Shown here in pieces: positions 5,639 through 6,332 of a DNA stretch of 6,332 bases. Origin of the DNA: Alphaproteobacteria bacterium (lineage in GTDB: Bacteria > Pseudomonadota > Alphaproteobacteria > JAAXGF01). The position numbers and the translations under genes were made by a program. The notes beneath the pieces were generated by a model that was given only the letters and a program-made list of their open reading frames with translations, had not been told where the DNA came from and did not search any database. The DNA lies in the NCBI GenBank assembly GCA_012267605.1, contig JAAXGF010000160.1:1-6332 (forward strand), given 5' to 3'. Positions within the stretch are counted from its first letter, which is position 1, and every line of letters begins with the position of its first letter.

Positions 5639-5667
5639 TTGACAGATAGTATTCCAAATGGACAAAT
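5639..5667 (+). promoter_or_regulatory. Possible sigma-70 promoter of the cold-shock gene
   Basis: A perfect -35 TTGACA (5639-5644) is followed at 17 bases by ACAAAT (5662-5667), which matches the -10 consensus at 3 of 6 positions. Transcription from here would begin near 5674 and give a leader of about 155 bases, close to the roughly 159-base leader of E. coli cspA that controls cold induction. Confidence 0.4.
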
Positions 5668-5828
5668 ACACATTCGGCCACGACCCGCGCGATTTCCGCT
5701 TGCACGCTGGGATACCGGCGATCGGAATTGGAACGAGCGAGGTGAGAAAGGCCGTTCATCACGCGAGCGAACGCCTGCCTCGTTTATGCAAGCTTCGCCA
5801 ATCGGTTTTTCTCATTGGAGACCTCACT

Positions 5829-6038
5829 ATGTCTGTTGGTACGGTTAAGTGGTTCAATCCACAAAAAGGTTATGGGTTTATCGAACCTGACGAAGGAGGG
5901 CGGGACGTCTTTGTGCACATTACGGCCGTCGAGGCGGCCGGGCTTTCGACTCTACAGGAAGGTCAGCGGGTAAATTTTGAAATCGGCCAGGACCGGCCGG
6001 GCAAAACCTCGGCCAAGAATCTCACATTGGCTGAATGA
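5829..6038 (+). CDS. Cold-shock domain protein (CspA family)
   Basis: This is a 69-residue single cold-shock domain, the standard length. Such proteins bind single-stranded RNA and DNA in the cytoplasm and act as RNA chaperones, often during cold or stationary-phase stress. VGTVKWFNPQKGYGFIEPD (3-21) contains the RNP1 motif KGYGFI, and DVFVHI (26-31) is RNP2. The tail VNFEIGQDRPGKTSAKNLTL is typical of the family. The start at 5829 is chosen because GGAG (5817-5820) lies 8 bases ahead and MSVGTVKWF is the family N-terminus. The frame is open further upstream, but that part is not family-like. Transcription is probably independent, from the element at 5639. The downstream region shows no clear terminator. 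The exact paralogue (cspA, cspE and others) cannot be assigned. Confidence 0.96.
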   Translation: MSVGTVKWFNPQKGYGFIEPDEGGRDVFVHITAVEAAGLSTLQEGQRVNFEIGQDRPGKTSAKNLTLAE

Positions 6039-6191
6039 TCTTTTGAGCGGCGTCTTCGGTCTGCGTTTCGGGGGGTATTCTCAAGCATCGTGGGACGATC
6101 CTGGCGGGTGAGCCTAAGGCCCCGGCCACGATAGGCCATTGCGTTGAGGGATGGTGGAGGCTTGGACCGGGTCGCTAATCACCGCTAACTA

Positions 6192-6332
6192 TTAGCCCGA
6201 CTTCCGCAACTCGGCACGCGTTTCGGCTAATGTGACGATTTTCCGGCCCGGAAAGTGGCGGATTTCCGGGCTTTGCTTCTCCAGAACGGCGTGTAGTGCC
6301 GACCTACTCCCTTGATCTGGCTGGCAAAGCAC
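6192..6332 (-). CDS. Partial minus-strand gene, 3' end only
   Basis: From the right edge an open frame of 46 codons runs to TAA at 6192-6194. Its translation looks like the end of a real protein: SALHAVLEKQSPEIRHF, then PGRKIVTLAETRAELRKSG. A second minus-strand frame is also open for about 34 codons and is basic, so the reading frame is not certain. No family can be named from so short a tail. The TTTCCGG-C-CCGGAAA inverted repeat (6240-6254) lies inside it. Confidence 0.4.
   Translation of the reverse strand: MLCQPDQGSRSALHAVLEKQSPEIRHFPGRKIVTLAETRAELRKSG

Larger units (their letters stand above)
5495..5828 (+). other. Intergenic region and cold-shock gene leader
   Basis: There is no gene here. 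It contains a weak terminator-like hairpin (5607-5630), a TTGACA promoter element (5639-5644) and a leader of about 150 bases before the cold-shock gene. The cold-shock frame stays open upstream to an ATG at 5658. That extension has no ribosome site and would begin ahead of the predicted transcript start, so it is taken as leader. Confidence 0.5.

Noticed and set aside
5658..5828. In-frame N-terminal extension of the cold-shock protein
   Set aside because: It has no ribosome site at 5658, the sequence is unlike the family, and GGAG before ATG 5829 fits the standard 69-residue protein.

Overview
The window reads as chromosomal DNA of a proteobacterium, most likely an alphaproteobacterium. The basis is a short alphaproteobacterial-type cold-shock protein, a P-II signalling protein, a Sel1-repeat protein with the C-terminal tail usual in that group, and a perfect CtrA-like TTAA-N7-TTAA site. 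This assignment is inference: there is no rRNA or other strong phylogenetic marker. No tRNA, rRNA, CRISPR array, transposase or insertion-sequence end was found.

Layout. Bases 1-632 hold no convincing gene. Bases 633-941 hold coding-like debris and the leader of a divergent P-II gene (942-1316, +). A strong hairpin (1363-1407) follows. Converging on it from the other strand is a small exported cupredoxin-like gene (1513-2003, -) that is broken by a one-base frameshift at an A4 run. About 510 bases without a gene lead to a 140-residue protein (2516-2938, +) that joins a signal peptide to an ArsR-like winged-helix domain. Bases 2939-3980 are gene-poor: an AT-rich tract with a CtrA-like site and palindromes, then a probable gene remnant with an in-frame TGA (3464-3853). 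Next are an exported Sel1-repeat protein (3981-4562, +), a region that may hold a second frameshifted gene on the minus strand, an exported protein of unknown function with a GTG start (4967-5494, +), and a cold-shock protein (5829-6038, +) behind a promoter-like site and a leader of about 150 bases. The right edge cuts the 3' end of a probable minus-strand gene (6192-6332).

The genes do not form an operon: spacing is wide and both strands are used. The intact genes suggest housekeeping or stress signalling (P-II, cold shock) mixed with small envelope or periplasmic proteins. Well under half of the window is intact coding sequence, and at least one gene, perhaps four, appears broken, so this looks like a decaying or accessory stretch. 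The most interesting items are the P-II protein that has lost canonical 2-oxoglutarate-binding residues and the apparently exported winged-helix protein. I see no complete new multi-gene system.
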